In this document: piece by piece, positions 9,338 through 17,460 of the stretch
Numbering within the stretch: position 1 is the first letter of the stretch
Layout: each line of letters opens with the position of its first letter
Notes under the pieces: model-generated
Databases searched by the model: none
The model's input: the letters and a program-made list of their open reading frames with translations, nothing else
What the model was told of the DNA's origin: nothing
NCBI RefSeq assembly: GCF_029360585.1
Contig: NZ_JAQZSJ010000017.1
Location: 1 to 64,000 of the forward strand
DNA length: 64,000 bases
Direction of reading: 5' to 3'
DNA from: Cohnella caldifontis
GTDB taxonomy: Bacteria; Bacillota; Bacilli; Paenibacillales; Paenibacillaceae
Translations under genes and position numbers: made by a program

Positions 9338-10066
9338 TTACCAGGGAAGGGGACCTTCCTCGTTGTAGAAACCGCCTGTCGGGCCATCCGCTGGAAGCGT
9401 GGCCAGCCATACGGCCGCCCGGGCGCCTTGCTGCGGCGCGCGATAGCCCGTGAATCCGTTCATTTCCGTGGCGCAATAGCCGGGGTCGGCCGCGTTCACC
9501 TTGATCGGCGTATCCATTAATTCGTTCGCGAAAAACCGGGTCAATGCGTTCACGGCCGTCTTGGACGTGTTGTAGCCGAGCACGAGGAAAGGGGCCAGTT
9601 CGAAATTCGGATCGCCCATCAGCGTGAGAGAGCCCAAGGAGCTGGACGCGTTGACGATGCGGCCTTGTTCGGACAACCGAATGAGCGGCAGCATCGCCTT
9701 CGTCACGCGGAAAACGCCGAATAGGTTGGTGTCGAATACTTGCTGCATCGTCCCGACGTCGTTCCGGCTCGGCAACGGCTCCTCCAGGAAAATGCCCGCG
9801 TTGTTAACCAGAATATCGAGCTTGCCGAACTTGTCCGCTATGTAATGATAAGCTTCGTCGATCGAAGGCTGATCGGTGACGTCGAGCCGGACGAAGCGGG
9901 CTTCGATTCCCTGATCCTTCAGCGAACGCTCCGCCTCTTGGCCGCGTGCCGCATCCCTAGCCCCGATGAGCACCGTGATCCCTTTTTCGCCCAACTGTTT
10001 CGCGATTTCGTACCCGATTCCCTTGTTGGCTCCCGTCACCAAAGCGACCTTTAACGTGCCGTTCAT
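9338..10066 (-). CDS. Short-chain dehydrogenase/reductase (SDR)
   Basis: A classical SDR of about 242 residues that would reduce a carbonyl or oxidise an alcohol with NAD(P). Rossmann motif TGANKGIG lies near residue 11, NNAG in the middle, a catalytic Ser in NASSSLGSL, and YNTSK as the Tyr-x-x-x-Lys pair. A longer reading from 10138 exists, but ATG 10066 has GGGGAGAGG just upstream and gives the usual family length. Substrate unknown. Confidence 0.88.
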   Translation of the reverse strand: MNGTLKVALVTGANKGIGYEIAKQLGEKGITVLIGARDAARGQEAERSLKDQGIEARFVRLDVTDQPSIDEAYHYIADKFGKLDILVNNAGIFLEEPLPSRNDVGTMQQVFDTNLFGVFRVTKAMLPLIRLSEQGRIVNASSSLGSLTLMGDPNFELAPFLVLGYNTSKTAVNALTRFFANELMDTPIKVNAADPGYCATEMNGFTGYRAPQQGARAAVWLATLPADGPTGGFYNEEGPLPW

Positions 10067-10215
10067 CCCAACCTCTCCCCATCGCGCGTTTTCCCGTTTT
10101 TTCGGAATTCGCTTAATTTTTGCAATTTTCCTCGTCATTTTAGGGGGGAGCGGCTGCCACCGTCAATCATACGATCGTACGGATTCCCACGATGACAAGT
10201 CACGGCCGGCATGCC

Positions 10216-10238
10216 AAAAAGGCGGTCCGAAGACCGCC
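10216..10238 (-). terminator. Terminator with UUCG loop after the YjcZ gene
   Basis: On the minus strand GGCGGTC-TTCG-GACCGCC is followed by TTTTT: a 7-bp stem capped by the stable UUCG tetraloop. It ends the 33-residue micro-protein gene. Confidence 0.92.
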
Positions 10239-10258
10239 CCTTGGCGATTGCCTTGCGA

Positions 10259-10360
10259 TTAAACGATCATTCCGGACGCGAGGATAATGACCAGCAGAAT
10301 GAAAAGCACCAGCACGAATGCAGCAACTCCGCCGATTCCCGTACCAACTCCGTGACTCAT
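10259..10360 (-). CDS. YjcZ-family sporulation micro-protein
   Basis: A 33-residue protein too short for most gene callers. A Gly-rich start (MSHGVGTGIGG) is followed by a single hydrophobic helix of about 17 residues rich in Val, Leu and Ile. This is the pattern of the small YjcZ-type membrane proteins made in sporulating Bacillales. AAGGCGG lies 9 nt upstream of ATG 10360, and a textbook terminator follows the stop. Exact role in the family is unknown. Confidence 0.82.
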   Translation of the reverse strand: MSHGVGTGIGGVAAFVLVLFILLVIILASGMIV

Positions 10361-10556
10361 GACGATCACCGCCTTGTCGGAATGTGCGTGATTTATCATC
10401 ACGTCCCTAACATACGGCATGGACACGGATTCGGACAGGACTTCCGCACAATCGGCCGAAATTTACGCGGTTGTCCGAACTTCCTCGACCGCCGCGGAGC
10501 ACCGCGTCCTTCTTCCCGAAATACACTATACGTATCCTAACGAAGGAGGACGAGCA

Positions 10557-10937
10557 ATGGGGGTTTCCGAAGCGCTTTGCCGTCAACTGGCCCGCATCTT
10601 GGGCGGGAAAGAACAGCATGAGGACAACCAATGCACGATCATGGTCAAGCGGAACCTGAATGCGAGAATCTTGGGCAGGCCGTACGACACGGAACATGAG
10701 ATCGTCATCCAATCCCTGAAGAACGGGAAAACGTTAAACACGGGCGAAATCACTCTTCTGCAGCGGGAGGTCCAGTTCTTCGTCCTCCGTGCCGTAAGGC
10801 TCGGACTCCGCGTGACCGCCGTCCACAACCATTGGCTGTTCGATAAACCTAGACTGATGTACGTTCACGTAGAATCGGTGCAGAATCCGATCCGGTTCGC
10901 GAGAAATCTGGCCTCCATTCTTCGAAGTTTAAAATAG
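10557..10937 (+). CDS. DUF1259 (LppY/LpqO-like) protein
   Basis: A 126-residue soluble protein without a signal peptide. The fold is recognised from CTIMVKRNLNARILGRPYD, then GEITLLQREVQFFVLRA, and the hallmark VTAVHNHWLFDKPRLMYVH; the conserved His residues suggest metal or ligand binding. Family function is unknown. GAAGGAGGA at 10542-10550 fixes the start at ATG 10557; an upstream in-frame ATG at 10419 has no ribosome site. A terminator follows directly. Confidence 0.85.
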   Translation: MGVSEALCRQLARILGGKEQHEDNQCTIMVKRNLNARILGRPYDTEHEIVIQSLKNGKTLNTGEITLLQREVQFFVLRAVRLGLRVTAVHNHWLFDKPRLMYVHVESVQNPIRFARNLASILRSLK

Positions 10938-10949
10938 CCGGCACCCCAA

Positions 10950-10980
10950 AGAACCGTCAGAACCCGCTTCTGACGGTTCT
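10950..10980 (+). terminator. Rho-independent terminator after the DUF1259 gene
   Basis: Stem AGAACCGTCAGAA / TTCTGACGGTTCT (13 bp) with loop CCCGC, followed by TTCGT. It also lies between this gene and the convergent MFS gene. Confidence 0.9.
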
Positions 10981-11010
10981 TTCGTCTATCGGACAACCAG
11001 ACCGGACGGC

Positions 11011-12204
11011 TTATCCGGCTCGAACGCCGGTCTCCGCCTTGGGTTTCAACCGGTAGCCCAGCCCCATCGTCAGGAGCAGAAGCACGCCCGTCACCCAGAA
11101 GATGCTGTGGACCGAGAACACGCCGCTTAACGCCCCGCCGGCAAGCGGTCCCAGCATGCCGCCGATCTGGTTGGCCGTCTGGTTCAAGCCGAACGCCCGG
11201 CCCCGGAAATCCTCCGCCGTCGATCGGACGACGAGTCCGTTAAGCGCCGGGAACACCGCGCAGAAGAAGGCGCCGTACACGAAGCGAAGAATGGAGAACC
11301 CCCAGATCTCGTGAAACAAGAGCTGCGCCAGCGTTCCCAAGCCCCCGAACAGCAAGCCGGCCATCAGCACCTTCTGAAACCCGATCCGATCCGCCAGCTT
11401 CCCCCACCGGGGCGCGAAAATGATGCTCGAGATCCCCGACAAGGAGAACACGAGCCCGGCGAGCAGCGAAGCGTCCTCGACCGATCCGCCGAGATCCACG
11501 ATATAAAGAGGCAGGACGGGTTCGATCGTCATGATGGAGAAGGACGTGAACATCGTCAGCGACAGCACGGTGATCAGCGTCCGGTTATGGAAGGCGGCCC
11601 GCAGCGAATCCGCGATGGAGCTTCGCGTCTTGGCCGGCACGAAGTTCTGCTCCTTCACCCACAAAATGACCAGAATCGTAGCCAGGAACACCAAGACGCC
11701 CGCGCTCGCGAATGCCGCCCGGTGACTCGCCAATCGGGAGATCAAGCCGCCGAGCAGCGGTCCCATGATATTGCCCGTGGCCGTCGCGGTGGACATCATC
11801 GACAAGGCGTAGCCCACCTTGGTTTCCGGCGTATTCGTGCCGACCAAGGCGATCGCGCCGGGAATGAAGCCCGAGAGCAGCCCCTGCGTCAGGCGAAGCG
11901 CGAGCAGCTCGTACGGATTGGTTACGAAGGCCGTCAGGATATAAACAAAAAACAGGACAAAGCCGGCCCGGATAATCATCGGCTTTCTCCCGTATCGATC
12001 CGCCAAAGAGCCCCAATATGGAGAGGATAACGCGCCCGCGAAGAACGCCGAGCTGAACAATAGTCCGGACCACAACTCCGTATGCGAATGCACGCCGATC
12101 TGCAGAAGGAACAACGGCAAGAACGGAACGACCATCGAATAGCTGGCCGACGTGATGAACGATCCGATCCACAGCACGAATAAGTTCCTTTTCCATACTT
12201 CCAC
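11011..12204 (-). CDS. MFS drug-efflux-type transporter (DHA1-like)
   Basis: A 397-residue membrane transporter of about twelve segments. Motif A is seen in GSLADRYGRKPMI after the second segment, and its weaker half-repeat GKLADRIGFQKV in the second half. A long upstream reading to 12630 is antisense to DUF378 and is not real. The GTG at 12204 is chosen because AGGAG lies 8 nt upstream. Expected role is proton-driven export of a small molecule; substrate unknown. Confidence 0.88.
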   Translation of the reverse strand: MEVWKRNLFVLWIGSFITSASYSMVVPFLPLFLLQIGVHSHTELWSGLLFSSAFFAGALSSPYWGSLADRYGRKPMIIRAGFVLFFVYILTAFVTNPYELLALRLTQGLLSGFIPGAIALVGTNTPETKVGYALSMMSTATATGNIMGPLLGGLISRLASHRAAFASAGVLVFLATILVILWVKEQNFVPAKTRSSIADSLRAAFHNRTLITVLSLTMFTSFSIMTIEPVLPLYIVDLGGSVEDASLLAGLVFSLSGISSIIFAPRWGKLADRIGFQKVLMAGLLFGGLGTLAQLLFHEIWGFSILRFVYGAFFCAVFPALNGLVVRSTAEDFRGRAFGLNQTANQIGGMLGPLAGGALSGVFSVHSIFWVTGVLLLLTMGLGYRLKPKAETGVRAG

Positions 12205-12359
12205 GAAAACGACTCCTTCCTGCGCCCGCCCCGATGCCGAGTCGCTTGTGACTTTTCCGTAACATTCGAACAAATGATAGTATAGCACAAGCCATTCCGG
12301 GCGGGACATGGGCACGGCCTGTGCGGATCGCGATCCGGACACGTCTTCCGCGCATGCCG

Positions 12360-12393
12360 AAAAGACCGCAAGCCTGCTCGGTTGCGGTCTTTT
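12360..12393 (-). terminator. Terminator after the DUF378 gene
   Basis: AAAAGACCGCAA / TTGCGGTCTTTT, a 12-bp perfect stem with a 10-nt loop, T-rich in both orientations. It separates the DUF378 gene from the MFS gene. Confidence 0.9.
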
Positions 12394-12422
12394 CGCCTGT
12401 CGATACGGGCGGGGTGATCGGC

Positions 12423-12638
12423 TTACGCTCTTGCGCGGTTTTCGTCGCCGACTTCGGAGAAGAACCGGATGCAGTAGATCGCGCACAATCCGACGACAGT
12501 GTAGACGATGCGGGACATCAACGAATTCGAGCCTCCGAAAAGATCGGCCACCAAGTCGTAACGGAACAATCCGACCAGCAGCCAGTTCAACCCGCCGACG
12601 ATGAGCAGCGCGAGCGCGATGACGTTCCAAGTTCTCAT
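12423..12638 (-). CDS. DUF378 small membrane protein
   Basis: A 71-residue protein with two hydrophobic helices and the family pattern IALALLIVGGLNWLLVGLF, then a loop DLVADLFGG and a second helix with YTVVGLCAIY. It is inserted in the membrane; function unknown in the family. AGGAG 8 nt upstream of ATG 12638 supports the start. Single-gene unit with its own terminator. Confidence 0.9.
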   Translation of the reverse strand: MRTWNVIALALLIVGGLNWLLVGLFRYDLVADLFGGSNSLMSRIVYTVVGLCAIYCIRFFSEVGDENRARA

Positions 12639-12715
12639 GACGTCAACTCCTGTTCCCTGGATTCGTTCGTGACATAAATTTCCCAGCCGAACGAATTTTA
12701 TGCAGGGAGCGGTCG

Positions 12716-13819
12716 TCAGCCGAACGCCGTATACGGAATGCGGAATTCCGGTATGCCGGCCGCGTACGGCGTATATTCGTACTGCTGGAAGAAGATGGAC
12801 AAGCCTTCATGGGTCAAATAGAAGGGCTGGTTCGGCTTGATGGTGACGAAAGGCGTCAACATCGGCACGTTTCGCGCCTTGATTTGCTTGGAGATTTCCG
12901 CATTGATGATCTTCACGTACCCGGGATTGCCGCCCGCCGCCTCTTGCAGCGTCAGCTTCTCGCCCGTGGCGAGATCGAAAGCGTAGGGCACGCGCACCGT
13001 AATGCCGTGGGCTCCGCCCGTATATTGGTAATAGTCCACGTATAGGCTCAACCGGTTATTCTCGTTATACGTGACATAGTACGAGCCTTGGAAACTGACC
13101 GGCCGGATCGCCTCGTCCGGGCCCCCTTCCATGTCGGCGACGGCCCTCTCGAGCACGAATTTGCCGGAGCTGGCGTGGGATTCGGCTTCCGATTTGAGAA
13201 AAGCGTTGATCTTGTCTTGCACGGCGGGATCAGCCAGCCCGGAAAGGACCGGGTAATTCACTTCCAAAGACAGCTCGGGCTTGTCCCGGCTCTCCGCGAT
13301 TTTGGCCGTAGCGATCGTGGCGGCGTTCTCCGCGATCTTCCCGATTTCGATCCGCCGGGTCGCCGGGTCGTAATCGACGCCATAGCCCATTCGTTCCATT
13401 AAGAAACGCAGCGGCAAATAGGTCCAGCCGTCCTGATTAACCGTCGGCAGACCATGGATGGATTGATCGTTCAACGTCGTCTCGCCCGTCTTCAATTTCA
13501 GGACGAGCGTGCGGCCGTTGCCGAGTACCGTGATCTTCTTCGCGGACTCGTCCCACTCCGTGGTAAGCCCCAGTTTTTCGTTCAACACGCGCAGGCCGAC
13601 GTAAGTCGAACCTTCTACGTTGATCGCCGGGATGGTAGAAGATACGCCCTCTACCCGGATCGGCTGGTCGATAACCTTGAAGGCCTCGGCCGCCGCCGCC
13701 CGATGCGCGCCCGTATCCGCCAGTTGCGTCGCGATCGCGATCGCCGCCGCCGCCAAAACCGCCGCCAGCGGCGGCTTCTTGCTTTTTTCTCGCGCGAAAA
13801 ACGAACGGTTCCTTCTCAT
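12716..13819 (-). CDS. Secreted stalk-domain protein with RsiV-like C-terminal domain
   Basis: A 367-residue exported protein. The N-terminus is a basic stretch followed by a hydrophobic Ala-rich signal or anchor (about 15-45). Residues 50-155 are a copper-amine-oxidase-N-type stalk domain with its two similar halves (TYVGLRVLNEKLGL and TYLPLRFLMERMGYGVDYD). The C-terminal half resembles the DUF4163/DUF3298 pair found in RsiV and PdaC, with the hallmark YTGGAHG. The RsiV-like domain binds lysozyme in RsiV; whether it does so here is unknown. It is monocistronic. Confidence 0.8.
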   Translation of the reverse strand: MRRNRSFFAREKSKKPPLAAVLAAAAIAIATQLADTGAHRAAAAEAFKVIDQPIRVEGVSSTIPAINVEGSTYVGLRVLNEKLGLTTEWDESAKKITVLGNGRTLVLKLKTGETTLNDQSIHGLPTVNQDGWTYLPLRFLMERMGYGVDYDPATRRIEIGKIAENAATIATAKIAESRDKPELSLEVNYPVLSGLADPAVQDKINAFLKSEAESHASSGKFVLERAVADMEGGPDEAIRPVSFQGSYYVTYNENNRLSLYVDYYQYTGGAHGITVRVPYAFDLATGEKLTLQEAAGGNPGYVKIINAEISKQIKARNVPMLTPFVTIKPNQPFYLTHEGLSIFFQQYEYTPYAAGIPEFRIPYTAFG

Positions 13820-14040
13820 CTCCTCGACATCCTTCCCTGAATTTCAACACCGTTACTTATGAGACGGTTCACGGGGGTTGCAAGTTGCGCCGGCATGCCT
13901 GGAAAGAGGTTCCGACCCGGACGAATTACCCAAAGTCTGACGCATTGCCCTGCAATTCGCTAAAATTGGAATCAGATACAGGATTGTGATCAAAAATGTC
14001 GAAATGGTTGATTGCCAGTATTTATCGCACGAGGTGCAAG

Positions 14041-15939
14041 ATGAAATCATCCCGCTTAACGGCGTTGTTATCCATGATTGGCGTGATGGTATTTGCGCTT
14101 ATGGTCCTAAGTCCTAAGTCCGCCTTCGCCCATTCTCCGGATCTCCCCATAACCGAATGGAACATACAGTGGATTCGCGCAGACGATCGGACGGCAACCG
14201 CCCCGCCCGAAGGCGGAGCCTGGCTGCCTTCCGGAACCGGCCGCCCTCTCACGGCCATACCGGAAGGGGCCGTCGGCGCGTGGGTACGTCTCGTGATTCC
14301 GCCGACCTCCGCATGGAATCATCCGACGCTGCTCATCGAGCGGTTGTATGGCCTCGATGTGTCCGTTTACGAGGAAGGCCGGGTTGTCTACCGAATCAAA
14401 CGAAATTTTGATTACGAAAGAACCAAGTTGCTTCTCCCGGTCGCGGCCAAGGGCGATTCTACAGACGTGATCTTGCGAATCGAATCGAAAACGCGTGCAG
14501 GGCTGGTCAGCGGCGCAAGGATCGGGGAATTCAACGCAATGTCGGAACGATTCGTCCGTAAGGAGTTGCCCGACCTTCTACTCGGCGCGTCGATCGGGTT
14601 TCTGGCGATGATCATGATCCTGTTCACCGGGTACCTGAGCCGCCGCCAACGGGGACCTTGGGTGGCGTTAAGTCTGATCGCCTTGTCCACTAGTATTATT
14701 CTCATAACTTATTCACCATTGCCCAATATCTATTTCAACGAATACGGACGGATTTTTCAGTTGCTGTTCGACACGTCGATGTGCGTGCTTTTTCCCGCGT
14801 TTTGCTTTTACGTCGACTCCGTGTTTGAAGGCCGCTACGCCTTTTTCACGACATTCGGCCGGTGGCTGATCGGTTATTGCGTCTGTTGCTTCGCCATTGA
14901 CGTCCTGTACCAGGTGTTTGGAGATCCCGTATACCCCATCTATCGACTGTTCACCGGTATGATCTTCGCCGCATGGATCTTCGTCGAATTGTTGATGATT
15001 CTCGTCCTGTCCATCATGAACGCCGTTCGGGGCAACCGGGATTCCATTATTCTTTCCCTGGGCTTCCTGTCCCTTGCGATCGCCGGCGTCGCCGACCTCA
15101 TCCTTTTGTTTGCGTCTCACAGCATGCATGTTCTTTTCATATGGAAATACGGCGTTATGCTGCTAATCGGCTCACTTGTCATGATTTTGGCCCGGCGCAT
15201 TTCGGCGGATTATGCGAAGCTGCTTTCCTATTCAAAGGAATTGGAGCTGTATAACCATCGGCTACAGCGGACGGAGAAAATGAAAATCATCAGCGATTTG
15301 GCAGCATCCGTCGCCCACGAAGTCCGCAATCCGATGCAGGTCACGAGAGGATATTTGCAATTGCTCTCGAGCAAAACGGACGAGGAGACGAAACGTCAAT
15401 TCTCGATGGCGATCAACGAATTGGACCGGGCGTCGACGATCATTACCGACTTCCTGACGTTCGCCAAACCCGAGCTGGATACGATCGTACCCTTGAACGT
15501 GAAGGAAGAGATTCAGCAGATCGAGACGATCATGAGTCCGCTCGCGGCCATGCACGGAGGTGTCCTGATCGTCCGCATTCCTGACGGCCTCTATATCAAC
15601 GGCAACTCCTCGAAGTTCAAGCAAGCCTTTATCAACATGATCAAGAACAGCATTGAAGCTCTGCAATCGGAAGGGATCATCGAAATCGAGGCGTTCGCGG
15701 AAGGGGATACGGCGGTTATCCGCGTCAAAGACAACGGGGAGGGCATGGACGAAGGGCAAATCGCCAAGCTGGGCGAACCTTTCTTCAGCACGAAGTCGAA
15801 AGGAACGGGCCTCGGCACGATGGTGACGTTCCGGATCATCGAAGTCATGAAAGGAACGCTCGAATACCGCAGCACCAAAGGAAAGGGAACCGAAGCGATC
15901 GTCCGGTTCCCTCTAGTAAGTCGCGATCAATTCCAGTAA
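14041..15939 (+). CDS. 7TM-type membrane sensor histidine kinase
   Basis: A 632-residue orphan kinase. A signal peptide ends near Ala30 (SAFA), an extracellular beta-rich domain follows to about 180 (7TMR-DISM-like), then roughly seven membrane helices to about 385. The HisKA box SVAHEVRNPMQ and ATPase boxes FINMIKNSIEAL, DNGEGMD and FFSTKSKGTGLGTM resemble KinB-type phosphorelay kinases. Start at 14041 is preferred over 13996 because GAGGTG precedes it and the signal peptide is then N-terminal. No response regulator adjoins. Its 3' end overlaps the convergent peptide gene by 13 bp, which makes it a candidate receptor; this is inference. Confidence 0.85.
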   Translation: MKSSRLTALLSMIGVMVFALMVLSPKSAFAHSPDLPITEWNIQWIRADDRTATAPPEGGAWLPSGTGRPLTAIPEGAVGAWVRLVIPPTSAWNHPTLLIERLYGLDVSVYEEGRVVYRIKRNFDYERTKLLLPVAAKGDSTDVILRIESKTRAGLVSGARIGEFNAMSERFVRKELPDLLLGASIGFLAMIMILFTGYLSRRQRGPWVALSLIALSTSIILITYSPLPNIYFNEYGRIFQLLFDTSMCVLFPAFCFYVDSVFEGRYAFFTTFGRWLIGYCVCCFAIDVLYQVFGDPVYPIYRLFTGMIFAAWIFVELLMILVLSIMNAVRGNRDSIILSLGFLSLAIAGVADLILLFASHSMHVLFIWKYGVMLLIGSLVMILARRISADYAKLLSYSKELELYNHRLQRTEKMKIISDLAASVAHEVRNPMQVTRGYLQLLSSKTDEETKRQFSMAINELDRASTIITDFLTFAKPELDTIVPLNVKEEIQQIETIMSPLAAMHGGVLIVRIPDGLYINGNSSKFKQAFINMIKNSIEALQSEGIIEIEAFAEGDTAVIRVKDNGEGMDEGQIAKLGEPFFSTKSKGTGLGTMVTFRIIEVMKGTLEYRSTKGKGTEAIVRFPLVSRDQFQ

Positions 15940-16166
15940 ATTTGCGGGGCGCTGGATTCGCCGCCCAAGTCCTCCGGTTTCGGCGGAATGACCAGGTAAA
16001 ATTTCGCCGAGGATTCCGCCACCGCTTTCAAATCGACATCGGCGGGAAACTCGACTCCAAATGCCTGCCGGATTGCGCCTTTCGGATCGGAGAGCAAACT
16101 CTGCTTGAACGACGGATCATCCCACGATTTCTTAATGATCTGCATTTTCAGAGTGTCAACGGACAT
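15927..16166 (-). CDS. NHLP-leader-type peptide precursor (ComX-like tail)
   Basis: A 79-residue small protein. Residues 11-62 follow the nitrile-hydratase leader peptide pattern of RiPP precursors: a W-D-D-P-S-F-K start, SLLSDPKGAIRQAFGVEFP in the middle, and a YLVIPP strand at the end. Gly68-Gly69 would be the cleavage point, leaving the ten-residue tail ESSAPQIYWN with Trp78. It follows an isoprenoid-synthase-fold gene by 83 bp in the same order as comQ-comX of Bacillus, whose mature pheromone is a short peptide with a prenylated Trp. The ribosome site AAAGG is 13 nt from ATG, rather far. No YcaO, LanM or radical-SAM enzyme is nearby. Prenylation is an inference. Confidence 0.72.
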   Translation of the reverse strand: MSVDTLKMQIIKKSWDDPSFKQSLLSDPKGAIRQAFGVEFPADVDLKAVAESSAKFYLVIPPKPEDLGGESSAPQIYWN

Positions 16167-16211
16167 GGCGGCTCACAATCCTTTCTATCAATAGAATAAA
16201 TTGCTATATCT

Positions 16212-16220
16212 ATGATAGCA
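16212..16220 (-). promoter_or_regulatory. Extended -10 promoter for the peptide gene
   Basis: On the minus strand TGCTATCAT forms an extended -10 (TG-n-TATCAT) inside the 83-bp spacer, with TTGAAG about 20 nt upstream. It would allow the precursor to be made in excess over the enzyme. Sequence match only. Confidence 0.4.
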
Positions 16221-16249
16221 TGTCCATCGGGAAAAAGCTTCAAATTTTT

Positions 16250-17194
16250 TTAAAATTTCGACAAATAATAGTCCAGTCCGCCGCCATCCGCCAACCTTCT
16301 TGTCGATTCCTCGGCGGTTATCGCGCCTTTGCGGATGTCTTTCGCGATGGTGCTCAGGAAATCGATAAGATCCACGGGCGCGCAAGAACTCCGCCCAAGC
16401 CGTTCGCCATAGGCTTCCGCGATATCCGCCAGCTTGTCCAGCGCCTGATGCCGGAAGATCGCCTGCCTCACCGACCGCTCGTCCAGCGGATCCGAGGCGG
16501 ACATCGAAAGCCGCTCCCGCACGAGCGTCAAGAACGCGTTGCGGTTCGATTCGGGCAAGTCTTCCCGCCAATCCGCCCAGTCGTCGGACAGCTGCAAAAC
16601 GGCCAGCGCGAGTTCGACGGCTTCTTCCGCATCGGGGATGCCCTCCGCCTGCCCCGCGCGCAGCAGCATTCCCGCCGCGCCGATTTTGACCGGAGCCGCC
16701 TTGCCGGCCAGCTGTCCGATCTCCCTCGGATTCGCCTGGATTTCCGGTTCCCGGTGGACGGCGAAAGCCCACTCCTGCAAGTATTTCCGATAATAATCCC
16801 ACAACGGAGAGCCGCTCGGGAAATGCCATTCGTACCTTTGCCGAAAACGCTCTTGCAAGAGCTGCCCAAGCGCCAGCGGCCAACGGATGCCGCCATGCCG
16901 GGTATCCGTTCCCCGGTCCATCGCGTCGTCCAGCACGAAATAGTGGAGCATCATGAGGAGGCTCCCGACGGCCAAATCCCGGCAGAGCTCGATCGGGCCT
17001 CCCGTTCGTTCCCGGAACCAGTAGGGGAGCAAATAGCTGATTCCGTTCGTTTTCCCGCCGTTTTTCGACGGGTCGCAGCGCGCCAGCATGTCCAGGCCGA
17101 TCCCGCTCAGCCCGGCGGGGAACGCCGCGATTTCCTCGGCGGCTTCCGCGAATATCCGATTCGTCTCGTCACGATAGCTTTCTATCGCGCGCAA
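16250..17194 (-). CDS. Class I isoprenoid synthase-fold enzyme, ComQ-like
   Basis: A 314-residue all-helical protein with both Asp-rich motifs of trans-prenyl diphosphate enzymes: DDAMD at 89-93 and DDWADWRED at 204-212, plus a Lys-containing VKIGAAG helix between them. Mg-diphosphate binding is therefore expected. ComQ of Bacillus is the family member that prenylates Trp of ComX; chain-elongating prenyl synthases and other terpenoid enzymes are alternatives. TTG 17194 is chosen because GGAGGG lies 6 nt upstream; a longer reading from 17218 has no such site. It directly precedes the NHLP-type precursor. Confidence 0.75.
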   Translation of the reverse strand: MRAIESYRDETNRIFAEAAEEIAAFPAGLSGIGLDMLARCDPSKNGGKTNGISYLLPYWFRERTGGPIELCRDLAVGSLLMMLHYFVLDDAMDRGTDTRHGGIRWPLALGQLLQERFRQRYEWHFPSGSPLWDYYRKYLQEWAFAVHREPEIQANPREIGQLAGKAAPVKIGAAGMLLRAGQAEGIPDAEEAVELALAVLQLSDDWADWREDLPESNRNAFLTLVRERLSMSASDPLDERSVRQAIFRHQALDKLADIAEAYGERLGRSSCAPVDLIDFLSTIAKDIRKGAITAEESTRRLADGGGLDYYLSKF

Positions 17195-17235
17195 AAGAAA
17201 CCCTCCATTTCGCCGCAATTTTTCCAGTTGCCTCC

Positions 17236-17241
17236 ATTATA
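17236..17241 (-). promoter_or_regulatory. -10 box for the ComQ-like gene
   Basis: A perfect TATAAT on the minus strand, 42 nt upstream of the TTG start; the -35 is weak. With the terminator at 17318-17342 it makes the isoprenoid enzyme and peptide a separate transcription unit from CBO0543 and the exporter. Confidence 0.5.
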
Positions 17242-17317
17242 ACGGGATATGGCGGCGAATGTCGCGTTTTATGTTCGAATGTGGTAGTCCCGGTACTCCT
17301 GGGGCGTCGCGGAACGG

Positions 17318-17342
17318 AAAAAGACGCCTCCCGAGAAGCGTC
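17318..17342 (-). terminator. Terminator after the CBO0543 gene
   Basis: Minus strand GACGC...GCGTC with further inner pairs (TTCTCGGGAG loop region) followed by TTTTT. It lies 120 bp downstream of the CBO0543 stop. It also argues against a short open frame running through 17237-17413. Confidence 0.75.
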
Positions 17343-17460
17343 CCAAACGGATCGAGAACCCGTAAAGCCCTGCGGTCCTCTAGACGGATCAGCGTCGTTT
17401 TCACGATCCGCATGAATTCCTCATCACCGTTCTCCCGGGCTCCCGCCCGTACCGCGATGA

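Noticed and set aside
12205..12630. N-terminal extension of the MFS gene to 12630
   Set aside because: It is antisense to the DUF378 gene, is low-complexity, and the GTG at 12204 has its own ribosome site.
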